DNA of 64,000 nt. Origin: Streptomyces sp. NBC_01775. Lineage in GTDB: Bacteria > Actinomycetota > Actinomycetes > Streptomycetales > Streptomycetaceae. A model generated the notes under the pieces. It was not told the DNA's origin. It saw only the letters and a list, made by a program, of their open reading frames with translations, and made no database searches. The stretch spans positions 310,001 through 374,000 of the forward strand of contig NZ_CP109104.1 in NCBI RefSeq assembly GCF_035917675.1, written 5' to 3'. This document shows positions 50,050 to 58,637 of the stretch, piece after piece. The stretch's first letter is position 1. Every line of letters starts with the position of its first letter. Both the position numbers and the translations under genes were made by a program.

Positions 50050-51603
50050 ATGCCCGCACACGAGCGATACGACGCCGTCATCGTCGGCGGCGGCCACAAC
50101 GGTCTGGTCGCCGCCGCCTACCTCGCCAGGGCGGGCCGCACCGTGCTGGTGCTGGAACGCCTGGGCACCACGGGCGGCGCTGCCGTCTCCACGCGTCCCT
50201 TCGCCGGGGTGGATGCCCGCGTGTCCCGCTACTCGTACCTTGTGAGCCTGCTCCCGCGCAAGATCGTCCGGGAGCTGGGGCTGGACTTCACGCTCCGCAA
50301 GCGCACGGTGTCCTCGTACACCCCGGTCCACCGCGATGGCCGCCCGACGGGCCTGCTCGTAGGCGGTGGCCCCGACCGCACGCGGGAGTCGTTCGAACGG
50401 CTCACCGGCGGCACCGCCGAGTACACCGCGTGGGAGGCTTTCTACGGCATGACCCGGCGCGTGGCCGAACGCGTCTTCCCGACCCTGACGGAGCCGCTGC
50501 CCACTCGGGACGAACTACGCCGCCGCGTCGGCGACGACACGGCCTGGCGCATGCTCTTCGAGGAGCCCGTCGGCGCCGCGATCGAGGCTCACTTCAGCGA
50601 CGACCTGGTCCGCGGCATCGTCCTCACGGACGCCCTCATCGGCACCTTCGCGGACGCCCACGACCCGTCCCTCAGACAGAACCGGTGCTTCCTCTACCAC
50701 GTGATCGGCGACGGCACCGGCGACTGGGACGTGCCCGTCGGCGGCATGGGGGCATTCACGGACGCGCTGGCCGCCGCCGCGCGGTCGGCGGGCGCGGAGA
50801 TCGTCACCGGCCACCAGGTGACCCACGTCGAGACCGACGGTCAGCAGCACGCCGAAGTCACGTACCGGACGCCGGAGGCCGAAGGCCGGGTCAACGCCCG
50901 TCACGTCCTCGTGGGCGCCTCGCCCCGGGAGCTTGCCGCGCTGCTGGGCGAGGACCCGCCCGCTCCCGCCGAGGGAGCCCAACTCAAGGTCAACATGCTG
51001 CTGAAGCGGCTGCCGAGGCTCCGCGACGCGGCCGTCGACCCGCACGAGGCGTTCGCGGGCACCTTCCACATCGCCGAGGGCTACGACCAGCTGGCCGCCA
51101 CGTACGCCGATGCCGCCGCCGGCAGGCTGCCCGCCGCCCCGCCCTCCGAGATCTACTGCCACTCGCTCACCGACCCCACCATCCTCGGACCCGAACTCGC
51201 CGAACGGGGCTGCCACACCCTCACCCTCTTCGGCCTTCACACCCCGGCCCACCTGTTCACCGGCGACAACGACGCCGTACGCGACGCGTTGCTGAACTCG
51301 GCCCTGGCCCAGCTCGACGCCCACCTCGCCGAGCCGTTCGCGGACTGTCTGGCCACCGACGCCGACGGCAGGCCCTGCATCGAGGCGAAAACCCCGCTCG
51401 ACCTGGAACGCGACCTCCAACTTCCCGGCGGCAACATTTTCCATCGCGATCTCGCCTTCCCGCACGCCCAGGAGGGCACAGGACGCTGGGGCGTGGAGAC
51501 CCGGCACGCCAACGTCCTGCTCTGCGGCGCGGGCGCCGTGCGCGGCGGCGGCGTCAGCGGCATCCCGGGCCATAACGCGGCCATGGCCGTGCTGGAACGC
51601 TAG
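50050..51603 (+). CDS. Phytoene-desaturase-like FAD oxidoreductase (PYROXD2-type)
   Basis: A 517-residue flavoprotein. The FAD motif 'DAVIVGGGHNGLVAAAYLAR' and 'LVLERLGTTGGAAVSTRPFA' open the protein. 'GTGDWDVPVGGMGAFTDALA' is the conserved substrate-domain turn, and 'NVLLCGAGAVRGGGVSGIPG' is the C-terminal FAD contact. No carotenoid genes are nearby, so it is the general NAD(P)/FAD type rather than CrtI. AGGAAG precedes ATG 50050. The substrate is unknown. Confidence 0.92.
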   Translation: MPAHERYDAVIVGGGHNGLVAAAYLARAGRTVLVLERLGTTGGAAVSTRPFAGVDARVSRYSYLVSLLPRKIVRELGLDFTLRKRTVSSYTPVHRDGRPTGLLVGGGPDRTRESFERLTGGTAEYTAWEAFYGMTRRVAERVFPTLTEPLPTRDELRRRVGDDTAWRMLFEEPVGAAIEAHFSDDLVRGIVLTDALIGTFADAHDPSLRQNRCFLYHVIGDGTGDWDVPVGGMGAFTDALAAAARSAGAEIVTGHQVTHVETDGQQHAEVTYRTPEAEGRVNARHVLVGASPRELAALLGEDPPAPAEGAQLKVNMLLKRLPRLRDAAVDPHEAFAGTFHIAEGYDQLAATYADAAAGRLPAAPPSEIYCHSLTDPTILGPELAERGCHTLTLFGLHTPAHLFTGDNDAVRDALLNSALAQLDAHLAEPFADCLATDADGRPCIEAKTPLDLERDLQLPGGNIFHRDLAFPHAQEGTGRWGVETRHANVLLCGAGAVRGGGVSGIPGHNAAMAVLER

Positions 51604-51745
51604 GGCGGTCCGGCGGATCTTCCAGTTGCCCTCTTTCCTGGTGCTGAGCAAGGGCTGCCCCTGCCTGTGCTGTGCAGGGTGCGGGTGCTCTCCAAGCTCT
51701 TGGAGCAGGGAGGTACCGCCAGGCTGGTCGCTCCCCCAAGCTCTC

Positions 51746-51778
51746 GGCCTCTCCCCCAGCCTTCGGCCGGGAGGGGCC
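51746..51778. terminator. REP-like hairpin between convergent genes
   Basis: GGCCTCTCCC pairs with GGGAGGGGCC (one G-T pair) around a loop containing GCC-TTC-GGC. The motif CTCCCCCAGCCTTCGGC is a frequently recurring intergenic hairpin in Streptomyces. It lies between two convergent genes and probably ends both transcripts. Confidence 0.7.
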
Positions 51779-51844
51779 CCAGAAACGAGGACTCCGTCCG
51801 GTCGGGCATGAGCGAACGTCTCCGCCTCGGCCCCACAGTTGCCC

Positions 51845-52546
51845 CTACAGGCCGAGGACGCCGGCCAGGTCGCGTAGGCATTCCTCGAAGACGGGTTCCA
51901 GATCGGAGTAGGCGAAGTCCAGTTGGTGCAGGACTTCCATGCACAGCAGGCCGTACAGCCTGGTCCAGCAGGACAGGAAGACGTGCGCGGCCTCGGGCGG
52001 CAGGCGCCCGTCGATGGTGGCGGAGTAGGCGGTCAGCTGCCCGCGCAGTGACGCGGGCAGGCCGGCCAGATCGGGCACCGGAAACGGTCGCGTCTTCCAC
52101 AGCTCGACCGTCAGGTCCAGCAGAACCTGCTCGAAACGCTGCGCGGCCTGGTGGCGTGCCGAGTCCGGCTGCCGGTTCGGCGGGGTGATCGGGCTGGCGA
52201 AGATCCAGCCGAACTCGGCGGGATGGGTGCTCGCCCAGGCGCGCATGGCTCGGCAGGCCGCGAGTATGCGCTCCCCGACCGGCGCGTCGGTGTGGGCGTC
52301 ACGGGCGTGTTCCATGGTGGTGGCCAACTCGCGGAAGAAGTCCGCTGTCACCGCGCCGACCAGCTCGTCGTGGCTGGCGTAGTAGTGGTACAGGGCCGGG
52401 CCGCTCATGCCCACCTGCCTGGCGACCGCGTTGATGGTCACCGCGGTCGATCCCTGCTCGACCAGGAGCTTGCGCGCGGCCGTGTGGATCTCCCCGAGGG
52501 TCGCCCGGCGCAGCCTCTCCCGCCTGCTGCTGGTCCCTGCGGACAT
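51845..52546 (-). CDS. TetR-family repressor
   Basis: A 233-residue TetR protein. 'TLGEIHTAARKLLVEQGSTA' and 'VTINAVARQVGMSGPALYHY' form the DNA-binding domain. The C-terminal part with 'MRAWASTHPAEFGWIFASPI' is the WHG type. ATG 52546 follows GAGGGG; GTG 52552 is an alternative. It is divergent from an FAD monooxygenase gene, whose expression it probably represses until a substrate binds. Confidence 0.93.
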   Translation of the reverse strand: MSAGTSSRRERLRRATLGEIHTAARKLLVEQGSTAVTINAVARQVGMSGPALYHYYASHDELVGAVTADFFRELATTMEHARDAHTDAPVGERILAACRAMRAWASTHPAEFGWIFASPITPPNRQPDSARHQAAQRFEQVLLDLTVELWKTRPFPVPDLAGLPASLRGQLTAYSATIDGRLPPEAAHVFLSCWTRLYGLLCMEVLHQLDFAYSDLEPVFEECLRDLAGVLGL

Positions 52547-52577
52547 CGTCACCCCTCTTGTCGCTCCGTTAGCACCG

Positions 52578-52612
52578 TTGACATCCTAGGGCATCTATGT
52601 TTCCTTAATGCC
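52578..52612 (+). promoter_or_regulatory. Candidate promoter/operator for the monooxygenase
   Basis: A perfect -35 hexamer TTGACA (52578-52583) lies in an AT-rich patch between the divergent TetR and monooxygenase genes. An inverted repeat GGCAT-N13-ATGCC (52590-52612) overlaps the spacer and -10 region, a position suited to repression. The -10 element itself (TTCCTT) is poor. Confidence 0.4.
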
Positions 52613-52782
52613 TCTAAGTAAATCTAGAAGCTCTAGGGAGTGCGTATGGAGCGCCGTCAGTGGGTCCTTCTCGTGGCTGTGCTGCTCGCTATGGCCGTGT
52701 GGTGGCGGTTGTCCAGATCCGCTCATGTCCGCCGCAGCCCGCGCTGCCCCCGGCACACGACGACCACGGAGGAGACTCGACG

Positions 52783-53886
52783 ATGAAGGTGATCATTGCT
52801 GGCGGTGGCATCGGCGGGCTGACCGCAGCTGTCGCTTTCCATCAGCGTGGCTGGCAGGTGGAGATCCTTGAACGCGCTCCGGAGTTCACCGAGATCGGTG
52901 CGGGAGTGTCGATTCAGCCCAACGGCTTACGCGCGCTGGACACGCTGGGCCTCGGCGATCTCCTGCGTTCCGGCGGGCTGGCCGATCCGCTCGCGGGCAT
53001 CCGTCGTGCGAGCGGGGGCTGGCTGATCCGCAACGACATCGACGACCTGAAACGCCGCTTCGGCCAGTGGGTGACCGTGCATCGGGCCGCCCTGGTCGAC
53101 CTCCTGCGCGCGGCCGTGCCCGCACAGGCGCTGCGGCCCGGCACCGAGGTGTGCCATGTGCAGCCCGATGGCACAGTCCGCCACAGCGGCGGCACCTCCA
53201 CCGCGGATCTCGTAGTGGGCGCTGACGGCGTGCACAGCGTGACACGGCGTTCTCTGTGGCCACACATCCCCGGACCGCGCTACGTCGGATACACCACCTG
53301 GCGCTTCATCGCGCCACCCCAGCCCGTCGAGGGGAGCGTGGAAACGTGGGGGCGAGGCGAGCGATTCGGGCATGTGCCGATGCCAGATGGCCGCGTCTAC
53401 TGCTACATGCTGGCCAACGCCCCGATCGGCTCCCACACCCACCTGGACCAGCTACGCGAACGCCTCACGCACTGGCACGGCCCCATCCCCACACTACTGA
53501 ACACCGCGGGCGAGGACGCGGTGTTGCAGCACGACACATGCGAGCTGCCGAAGTTGCCCACCTACGTCTCCGGAAAGGTCGCGATCCTCGGAGACGCCGC
53601 GCACGCCATGACCCCCAACCTGGGGCAGGGCGCCTGCCAGGCACTCGAGGACGCAGTCACCCTCGCCGCAGCAGCGGACACCCTCGGCGTGCGTGCGGGG
53701 CTGGAGGAATACGACCGCATCCGCAGGCCGCGCACCCAGATGATCACCCGCCGCTCCCGGCAGGCCGGCGCTCCCGCGCACTGGACGTCCCCGCCACTGA
53801 CCGCCCTGCGAGACGTGGCTCTCCCACTCCTGCCCAATTCACTCTTCAACCGCTCGATCACTTCCGCCTACGCCTGGACGCTCTGA
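52783..53886 (+). CDS. FAD-dependent monooxygenase (PHBH fold)
   Basis: A 367-residue group A flavin monooxygenase. The motifs are 'KVIIAGGGIGGLTAAVAFHQ' (FAD), 'TADLVVGADGVHSVTRRSLW' (DG motif) and 'VAILGDAAHAMTPNLGQGAC' (GD motif). GGAGGAG lies before ATG 52783. Enzymes of this type hydroxylate aromatic or polyene substrates with NAD(P)H. Control by the divergent TetR protein and co-expression with the next membrane protein suggest a detoxification or degradation role. Confidence 0.94.
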   Translation: MKVIIAGGGIGGLTAAVAFHQRGWQVEILERAPEFTEIGAGVSIQPNGLRALDTLGLGDLLRSGGLADPLAGIRRASGGWLIRNDIDDLKRRFGQWVTVHRAALVDLLRAAVPAQALRPGTEVCHVQPDGTVRHSGGTSTADLVVGADGVHSVTRRSLWPHIPGPRYVGYTTWRFIAPPQPVEGSVETWGRGERFGHVPMPDGRVYCYMLANAPIGSHTHLDQLRERLTHWHGPIPTLLNTAGEDAVLQHDTCELPKLPTYVSGKVAILGDAAHAMTPNLGQGACQALEDAVTLAAAADTLGVRAGLEEYDRIRRPRTQMITRRSRQAGAPAHWTSPPLTALRDVALPLLPNSLFNRSITSAYAWTL

Positions 53887-53970
53887 CACACCCGCCCAGT
53901 GACCCCATCGGCCCGACTCCGCGAAAGCGTGTCATCCCCGGGAAACCACCGAACCCCAAGAGGTCAACCC

Positions 53971-54462
53971 ATGCCCCTCCCGCGAATCCTGATCGCCCTC
54001 GTCGCCGCGATCACAATGGTCAGCGCCGTGCTCGCCGATCTCGTCATCCCGGACCTGGCCGCCCAGCACGCCTTCAACCCCGGCTGGCCGCCCCACGCCA
54101 AGTTCCACGACGCCCAGTACATGGTGATGACGGTGCTCCTCGGCCTCATCGGCCTGGTCCTCGCCCTGCGGCAGGGCCGGAACACCCGCGGTCGGCTGCT
54201 GTGCGCAGCCGCGGTCCTGGCCACCCCCTGGCTCAGCATGATCGGCGCACTCCTGTTCCCCGGCACCGCCACCTACGACCCGGAGTTCTCCAACCAAACC
54301 CTCTTCATCCTCGGCGTGCACGGCCAGGTCTTCATGGCAATCACCCTGGCCCTGGCCCTGCTTGGCGCGACAGCGGCAACACTGCGCACACCCACAGACC
54401 CACCAAACCCGGCAGAGTCGTCTGCCAGTCGTGCAGGTAGAGCATCACCAGTGAGGCGGTGA
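53971..54462 (+). CDS. Four-helix membrane protein, DUF6640-like
   Basis: A 163-residue membrane protein. TM1 is 'ILIALVAAITMVSAVLADLV', TM2 'MVMTVLLGLIGLVLALRQGR', TM3 around 'LLCAAAVLATPWLSMIGALL', and TM4 'GQVFMAITLALALLGATAAT'. 'NPGWPPHAKFHDAQYMVMT' carries conserved-looking His residues. It lies 84 bp after the monooxygenase and is probably co-transcribed. The last 15 residues run into the remnant of a methyltransferase and may not be original. The function is unknown. Confidence 0.8.
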   Translation: MPLPRILIALVAAITMVSAVLADLVIPDLAAQHAFNPGWPPHAKFHDAQYMVMTVLLGLIGLVLALRQGRNTRGRLLCAAAVLATPWLSMIGALLFPGTATYDPEFSNQTLFILGVHGQVFMAITLALALLGATAATLRTPTDPPNPAESSASRAGRASPVRR

Positions 54463-54685
54463 CGAGGTCGAACTCGGAGTCGGGGAAGTCCAGAGGCTCA
54501 GCGATGCCGCCGAGTGAGAAGGTGGCATGCGGGCTGTGCCGCCGATGGGCCTGCTCGCGCAGCGGTCGGCTGCGATCGATCGCGTTCACGCGCGCCGCCG
54601 TCGGCAAAAGCACGAGCCAGCGAGCCCGCCGCGCTGCCGAGGTCCAGGACTTTCAGGCCCGCCACCTCACCCGGGCTGCGACAGC
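54415..54685 (-). pseudogene. Class I methyltransferase fragment
   Basis: The minus strand contains VAGLKVLDLGSAAGSLARAF (SAM motif I) and, after a frame change, SLGGIAEPLDFPDSEFDLVT and ASLVMLYLHDW (motifs II-III). The rest of the protein is missing on both sides. It overlaps the end of the DUF6640-like gene, so that gene acquired its last codons from this remnant. Confidence 0.7.
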
Positions 54686-54769
54686 GTCATCGTCTGCACT
54701 TGCTGGACCGCTTCCGTCGACGCGAGGAGCAGCGTTCGTGACGACTCCACCGCACTTTCACTGTCGCTC

Positions 54770-55185
54770 CAGCCGTCCGGAGTGCGGGCCTGGGCACTGA
54801 ACAGAGTCCAGTCGTCCTGGGGAGTCCGGCTGACTGATTCCAGTTCTGCCGAATCGAGTAGCCGCTCCAGTTCTTCTCCGGAGCGCTCGTGACCGCCCAG
54901 CGCGCACAGCATGTCCAGGTCCAGGATCTTGGCCAGATCCCAGGCATTGCCCGGGACTACGCAGTGCTCCAGCGCAGCGCCAAGCCGGGGGGATTGCAGC
55001 GCACCCTGAAGCACGAGGTGAGGTCCCGCACACTGTTCTCGTGATCCCGCTGCAAAAACCGGGCCGGCGGGGTCAGCGCGAGCTGCCCGGCCTCGTCTTC
55101 ACGGAAGATCCCGCACCGGGCGGGACAGCGGCGCACCCGATACAGCGATGAAGCGTGGCAACCTGAACAGTCAGCCGACGAGTTG
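54770..55185 (-). pseudogene. O-methyltransferase relic with internal deletion
   Basis: An N-terminal piece (about 55170-55030) reads RCGIFREDEAGQLALTPPAR and FLQRDHENSVRDLT, typical of the dimerisation domain of antibiotic O-methyltransferases. It is followed directly by the C-terminal end (54980-54770): ILDLDMLCALGGHERSGEEL, ERLLDSAELESVSRTPQDDW. The SAM-binding core between them is missing. Two decayed methyltransferases side by side suggest a lost biosynthetic locus. Confidence 0.7.
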
Positions 55186-55443
55186 ACGCTGCGCGGTCCC
55201 GCAGCGGGTATCCCGGCGATATCCACATGTTGCCACGGCGTGCAGGGCGGCGGCCGAGCGCCGGCCGAAGGCCGGCGCTGTCACCTTGTCCGCCTCCGCA
55301 GCACCCCGGTTCAGCGCACCGAACAGGTCACCCGGCGCTGTTTGCGGAATGATTTCCTCGCTTACCGCGTGCTCACGCATCACTTCCTTGTCCCCGCAGT
55401 TGCTACTGGGCAGTCTTGATTCTCGGCAGAGCGCCAGTGGGGG

Positions 55444-55989
55444 CTACGTACTCCGATTCAGGAACTCGTGCCACAAGTCCACGGCCTCACGCAGGTCCGT
55501 GGGGCCGACCAAGCGCGTCGGCCGCTGGCCCGCTGCGAACACCGAGCGGCAGGGCAGGTTGAGGAACGGATACTCCTCGTCATGACCGAACATGGCGGAC
55601 AGCTGCCCTACCCCGACCGCGTAGACAACGCGGCCGATCCCGGACCAGTACACCGCCGCGGCACACATGGCGCAGGGCTCGGCGGTGCTGTACAGCGTGG
55701 CGCCACGCAACTCCCGGGCCGGCATCGTACGAGCTGCCTGGCGGGCGGCATCGAACTCCGCATGCGCCATGACATCTGCTGTGCTGATCTGCGTATTGCC
55801 GATGCTGACACGCTCCCGGCCCGCGGCGTCCGTGATGACCGCCCCGAACGGCGGGTCGCCGCGCATAAGGGCCGCACGAGCCGTGCGCACGGCACGCAGG
55901 AGTCCCTCGCGATCCCGCTCGGTGTATTCCTCCTCAACCACGAACGCCCCGAGAGACGGTGCCACTTGTTCGCCCCGGGACATGGACAC
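55444..55989 (-). CDS. Nucleoside/tRNA-type deaminase (CDA fold)
   Basis: A 181-residue zinc deaminase. Motifs are 'ADVMAHAEFDAARQAARTMP' (HAE: zinc His and proton-shuttle Glu) and 'TLYSTAEPCAMCAAAVYWSG' (PCxxC: two zinc cysteines). GTG 55989 has GAGGAG six bases upstream; ATG 56007 or 55983 are alternatives. The family includes guanine deaminase and TadA; 'GIGRVVYAVG' fits a free-base or nucleoside deaminase. It may belong with the biosynthetic genes downstream, but nothing requires it. Confidence 0.9.
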   Translation of the reverse strand: MSMSRGEQVAPSLGAFVVEEEYTERDREGLLRAVRTARAALMRGDPPFGAVITDAAGRERVSIGNTQISTADVMAHAEFDAARQAARTMPARELRGATLYSTAEPCAMCAAAVYWSGIGRVVYAVGVGQLSAMFGHDEEYPFLNLPCRSVFAAGQRPTRLVGPTDLREAVDLWHEFLNRST

Positions 55990-56106
55990 GGAGTGCTCCT
56001 CAAACATCAGATCGTGTCCGGTAGCTGGATGCGTGGCGTACTACAGGGCGCCTACCACAGGGCGTGAGCTTTCTCGTGCTCGGCCGTCCGACCCCAGCGG
56101 CCGGCC

Positions 56107-56901
56107 TCATTTGACCGCGGTGAACAACAGGAAGGGAGGTGTGCTCTGTTCGGGTTTCCAGGGGCGTGAGGCCAGGAGCGACGGATCAGCCACCCCATGG
56201 GCGTCGGCCAACACCGGGGCTTCGCACCGCACGCTGCTGAATCCGGCCTTCCGCAACAGCTCTTCATAGACTTCGCCGGGCCAGAAGACATCCGTGATGG
56301 AGAACCAAGAGCCGTCCTGCTGCTTCAGGCGGACGGGGAACGGATCCCCCGGCTCGTACTCGACGCCTGGCTCGCCGAGTTCGAAGCAGTCGAACTCCAC
56401 ACCGACGCGTGCATGGTCCGGGTTGAGGACGGTGAAGGTCCCGCCGGGCCGAAGCAGCCGGTACACCTCGGCGAAGATCTGCGCCAGTCGTTCCTGGCTC
56501 GGGACACACACCAGGACGAAGTTGCACATGGCACGGTCCGCGCAGCCGTCGGGCAACAGGGCGAGCCGGTCGTCGCTGATCAGGTGGTGGTCCAGTGCTG
56601 GGTTGGCGCGGGCCCGGGACTTCTCCAGCATGGCCTCGGAGATGTCGGCCGCGAGGACCCGCACCCCGTACCGTCGGGCCACCAGGTCGGCCACCGCGCC
56701 GGGACCGCTGCCGTAGTCGAGCAGCGTGCCTCCGTCGAGTCGCTCCAGTCCCAGGGCCCGGAAGACGAAGGGGTATCCGAGGGCCCAGTCGGTCGAGCCC
56801 GAGATGGTGGCATAGGAGGTTGCCACCGCCTCGTCCGTCCACGACGTCGCGTGGGAGTCGTCGGTGGCCGGGGTGTGGAAGGAACAGTTCTGAGTGTTCA
56901 T
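56107..56901 (-). CDS. Class I SAM-dependent methyltransferase of the NRPS cluster
   Basis: A 264-residue methyltransferase. SAM motif I is 'GGTLLDYGSGPGAVADLVAR', followed by 'VRVLAADISEAMLEKSRARA'; motif III is 'EVYRLLRPGGTFTVLNPDHA'. AAGGA lies just before ATG 56901. It is the last gene of the block transcribed with the P450s and the NRPS (54 bp after the first P450). It probably methylates the product on oxygen or nitrogen. Confidence 0.92.
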   Translation of the reverse strand: MNTQNCSFHTPATDDSHATSWTDEAVATSYATISGSTDWALGYPFVFRALGLERLDGGTLLDYGSGPGAVADLVARRYGVRVLAADISEAMLEKSRARANPALDHHLISDDRLALLPDGCADRAMCNFVLVCVPSQERLAQIFAEVYRLLRPGGTFTVLNPDHARVGVEFDCFELGEPGVEYEPGDPFPVRLKQQDGSWFSITDVFWPGEVYEELLRKAGFSSVRCEAPVLADAHGVADPSLLASRPWKPEQSTPPFLLFTAVK

Positions 56902-56955
56902 CTCTTCCTTATGGAGGAGCGCCACGAGGAGCGCTGGCCGGTCAGGGTGGGCAGC

Positions 56956-58143
56956 TCAGCAGGTCACCGGAAGCGCACGGGGCTGGAGCACATGCCGGTC
57001 GGGGATCCATTCCAGTTCGTGAAGGGCCCTGGCCAGCCGGATGTCGGGCAGCGTGGTCAGCAGGCTGTCCAGCGCTGCGATCAGGATGTTTCGGTTGAAC
57101 TGAGAAGCCGGGCAGTAGTGCCGTCCGCCGCCGAAGGCCAGATGCCCCGAGGCGTTCCGGCGCTCCAGAGCGAGCCGGTCGGGGTCGTGGAAGACGGCGG
57201 AATCGAAACCGGCGACGTCGGTGGCGATCAGCACCAGATCACCCGCGCTGATCAGGACACCGCCGAGGCGGACGTCCTCCACCGCGACCCGGGCCAGACC
57301 GCCACCCACGGTGACGACGTGACGCAGGAGTTCATCCGCCGCTCCCGGCCAGGCTCCGGGCTCCGCCCGCAGCCGCCGGACCGCCTCGGGGTGCCGGAGA
57401 AGGACGATCGCGGCGCCGGTGAGCACGGCCATCGGGTTGGCGACCGCGGAGATGACGAGCATGGCCGAGATGTCCACAAGTGTCTGCTCGGACGGCGCCC
57501 CGCGCTCCCGTGCCCCCCTGGCCAGATCGCCGAGCAGCCCGTGCGCCGGTTCGCTTCCTGGCAGCAGCCGCTCTGGCAGGTAGGCGTAGAAGCCCGCCCA
57601 GACGTGTTCGTCCGGTCCGCTCGTACGCGCTCCGAAGTTGATGTCGTTCTCGACCTGCTCGGCCAGGAAGTCGCCGTCCTCGCGTGGCAGCCCCAGCAAA
57701 CGGCACGCGATGTCCAGCGTGAGGGGACGGGCGAAGTGAGCGATCAGATCGACCGGCCGGCCTTGCCGCGCCATCTCGGTGGCTCGTTGCCGGGCACGGT
57801 CGGCGACCCACCAACTGGGCACGGTCTGCTGGCCGGGCCCGAGGTGCCGCATCACCTCATCCCGCAACCCGCACTCGGTGAGCGTGCGCATGCTGCGGAC
57901 GGCGACGGGCGGGAAGGGAGCGGTGTCCCGCTGGGGGGCCGACTGGTCGGCGGTCCTGCTCAGGCTGAACCTGGTGTCTTTCAGGACGGCGCTGACCAAC
58001 TCGTAGCTGGTGACCAGCCAAGCGGGGGCTCCGTCCTCGGCCTTTACCCGGGTGACCGGCTCCCCGGTCTGGAGGCGTCGTAGTACGGGTGGGATCTCGT
58101 CGCCTCGATAGCCGAACGGAAAGGTCAGGGTCGATACATCCAC
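56956..58143 (-). CDS. Cytochrome P450 with atypical I-helix
   Basis: A 395-residue bacterial P450. The haem loop 'HLAFGGGRHYCPASQFNRNI' has the Cys near residue 344, but Pro follows it where most have a small residue then Gly. The ExxR motif is in 'DELLRHVVTVGGGLARVAVE'. The I-helix 'AMLVISAVANPMAVLTGAAI' lacks the usual acid-Thr pair, so normal proton delivery to oxygen must differ. GTG 58143 follows GAAGGG. Ferredoxin and a second P450 are encoded directly upstream. Confidence 0.93.
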   Translation of the reverse strand: MDVSTLTFPFGYRGDEIPPVLRRLQTGEPVTRVKAEDGAPAWLVTSYELVSAVLKDTRFSLSRTADQSAPQRDTAPFPPVAVRSMRTLTECGLRDEVMRHLGPGQQTVPSWWVADRARQRATEMARQGRPVDLIAHFARPLTLDIACRLLGLPREDGDFLAEQVENDINFGARTSGPDEHVWAGFYAYLPERLLPGSEPAHGLLGDLARGARERGAPSEQTLVDISAMLVISAVANPMAVLTGAAIVLLRHPEAVRRLRAEPGAWPGAADELLRHVVTVGGGLARVAVEDVRLGGVLISAGDLVLIATDVAGFDSAVFHDPDRLALERRNASGHLAFGGGRHYCPASQFNRNILIAALDSLLTTLPDIRLARALHELEWIPDRHVLQPRALPVTC

Positions 58144-58301
58144 TACGGCGGGCCCTTCGGTGCTTTCGGGTGCTTTCGGGCAGGGACGGTGGGCGGTAGG
58201 GGCGAGGACGGCGGAGCCCGGCGCCGGAGCCCGGCCGTAGAAGAGGGCAGGCGCGTCCGGGCAGCGGCCGACGTGGTCCCATGACGGGCGGAGGGGCCTG
58301 G

Positions 58302-58637
58302 TCACTGGACGACGTGGTCACGGAGCGCGGGTGCGTCCGCACCCGCGCGGACTTCGTCTCCGCCCCCGGGGTCCAGCCGTACGGTGAGGGCGCGAGCCGG
58401 GCACAGGTCAGCGGCCGTTTCTGCCTGGCTCCGCAAGCGGACTGGCGGTGTGGCGCTCAGAAGCCGTACGAGGCCGTCCTCCTCGTCCTGTTGGAAGATC
58501 TCCGGCGCCTCCAGCACACACTGGCCCGCGCCGCAGCACGCCTCCCGGTCCGCCCGCACCCGTAGCACCGGCGGTGGACCGCCGGAGTCCGGGGCTTTCC
58601 CGCGCTCCTTCGTACCGTGGTCGGACACCGGCCTCAC
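58302..58637 (-). CDS. 3Fe-4S-type ferredoxin for the P450s
   Basis: A 111-residue ferredoxin with N- and C-terminal extensions. Cluster ligands lie in 'REACCGAGQCVLEAPEIFQQ' and 'AADLCPARALTVRLD', the pattern of P450-linked single-cluster ferredoxins. The GTG at 58637 overlaps the stop of the upstream P450 by four bases, so both are made together. It should carry electrons to one or both P450s; no reductase gene is in the window. Confidence 0.9.
   Translation of the reverse strand: MRPVSDHGTKERGKAPDSGGPPPVLRVRADREACCGAGQCVLEAPEIFQQDEEDGLVRLLSATPPVRLRSQAETAADLCPARALTVRLDPGGGDEVRAGADAPALRDHVVQ

Noticed and set aside
50050..51603. Carotenoid cluster (crtI)
   Set aside because: The protein is of the general PYROXD2-like type and no phytoene synthase or cyclase gene is adjacent.
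56197..58083. Long plus-strand frame opposite the methyltransferase and P450
   Set aside because: Both minus-strand genes carry unmistakable motifs; the plus frame is low-complexity and without a domain.
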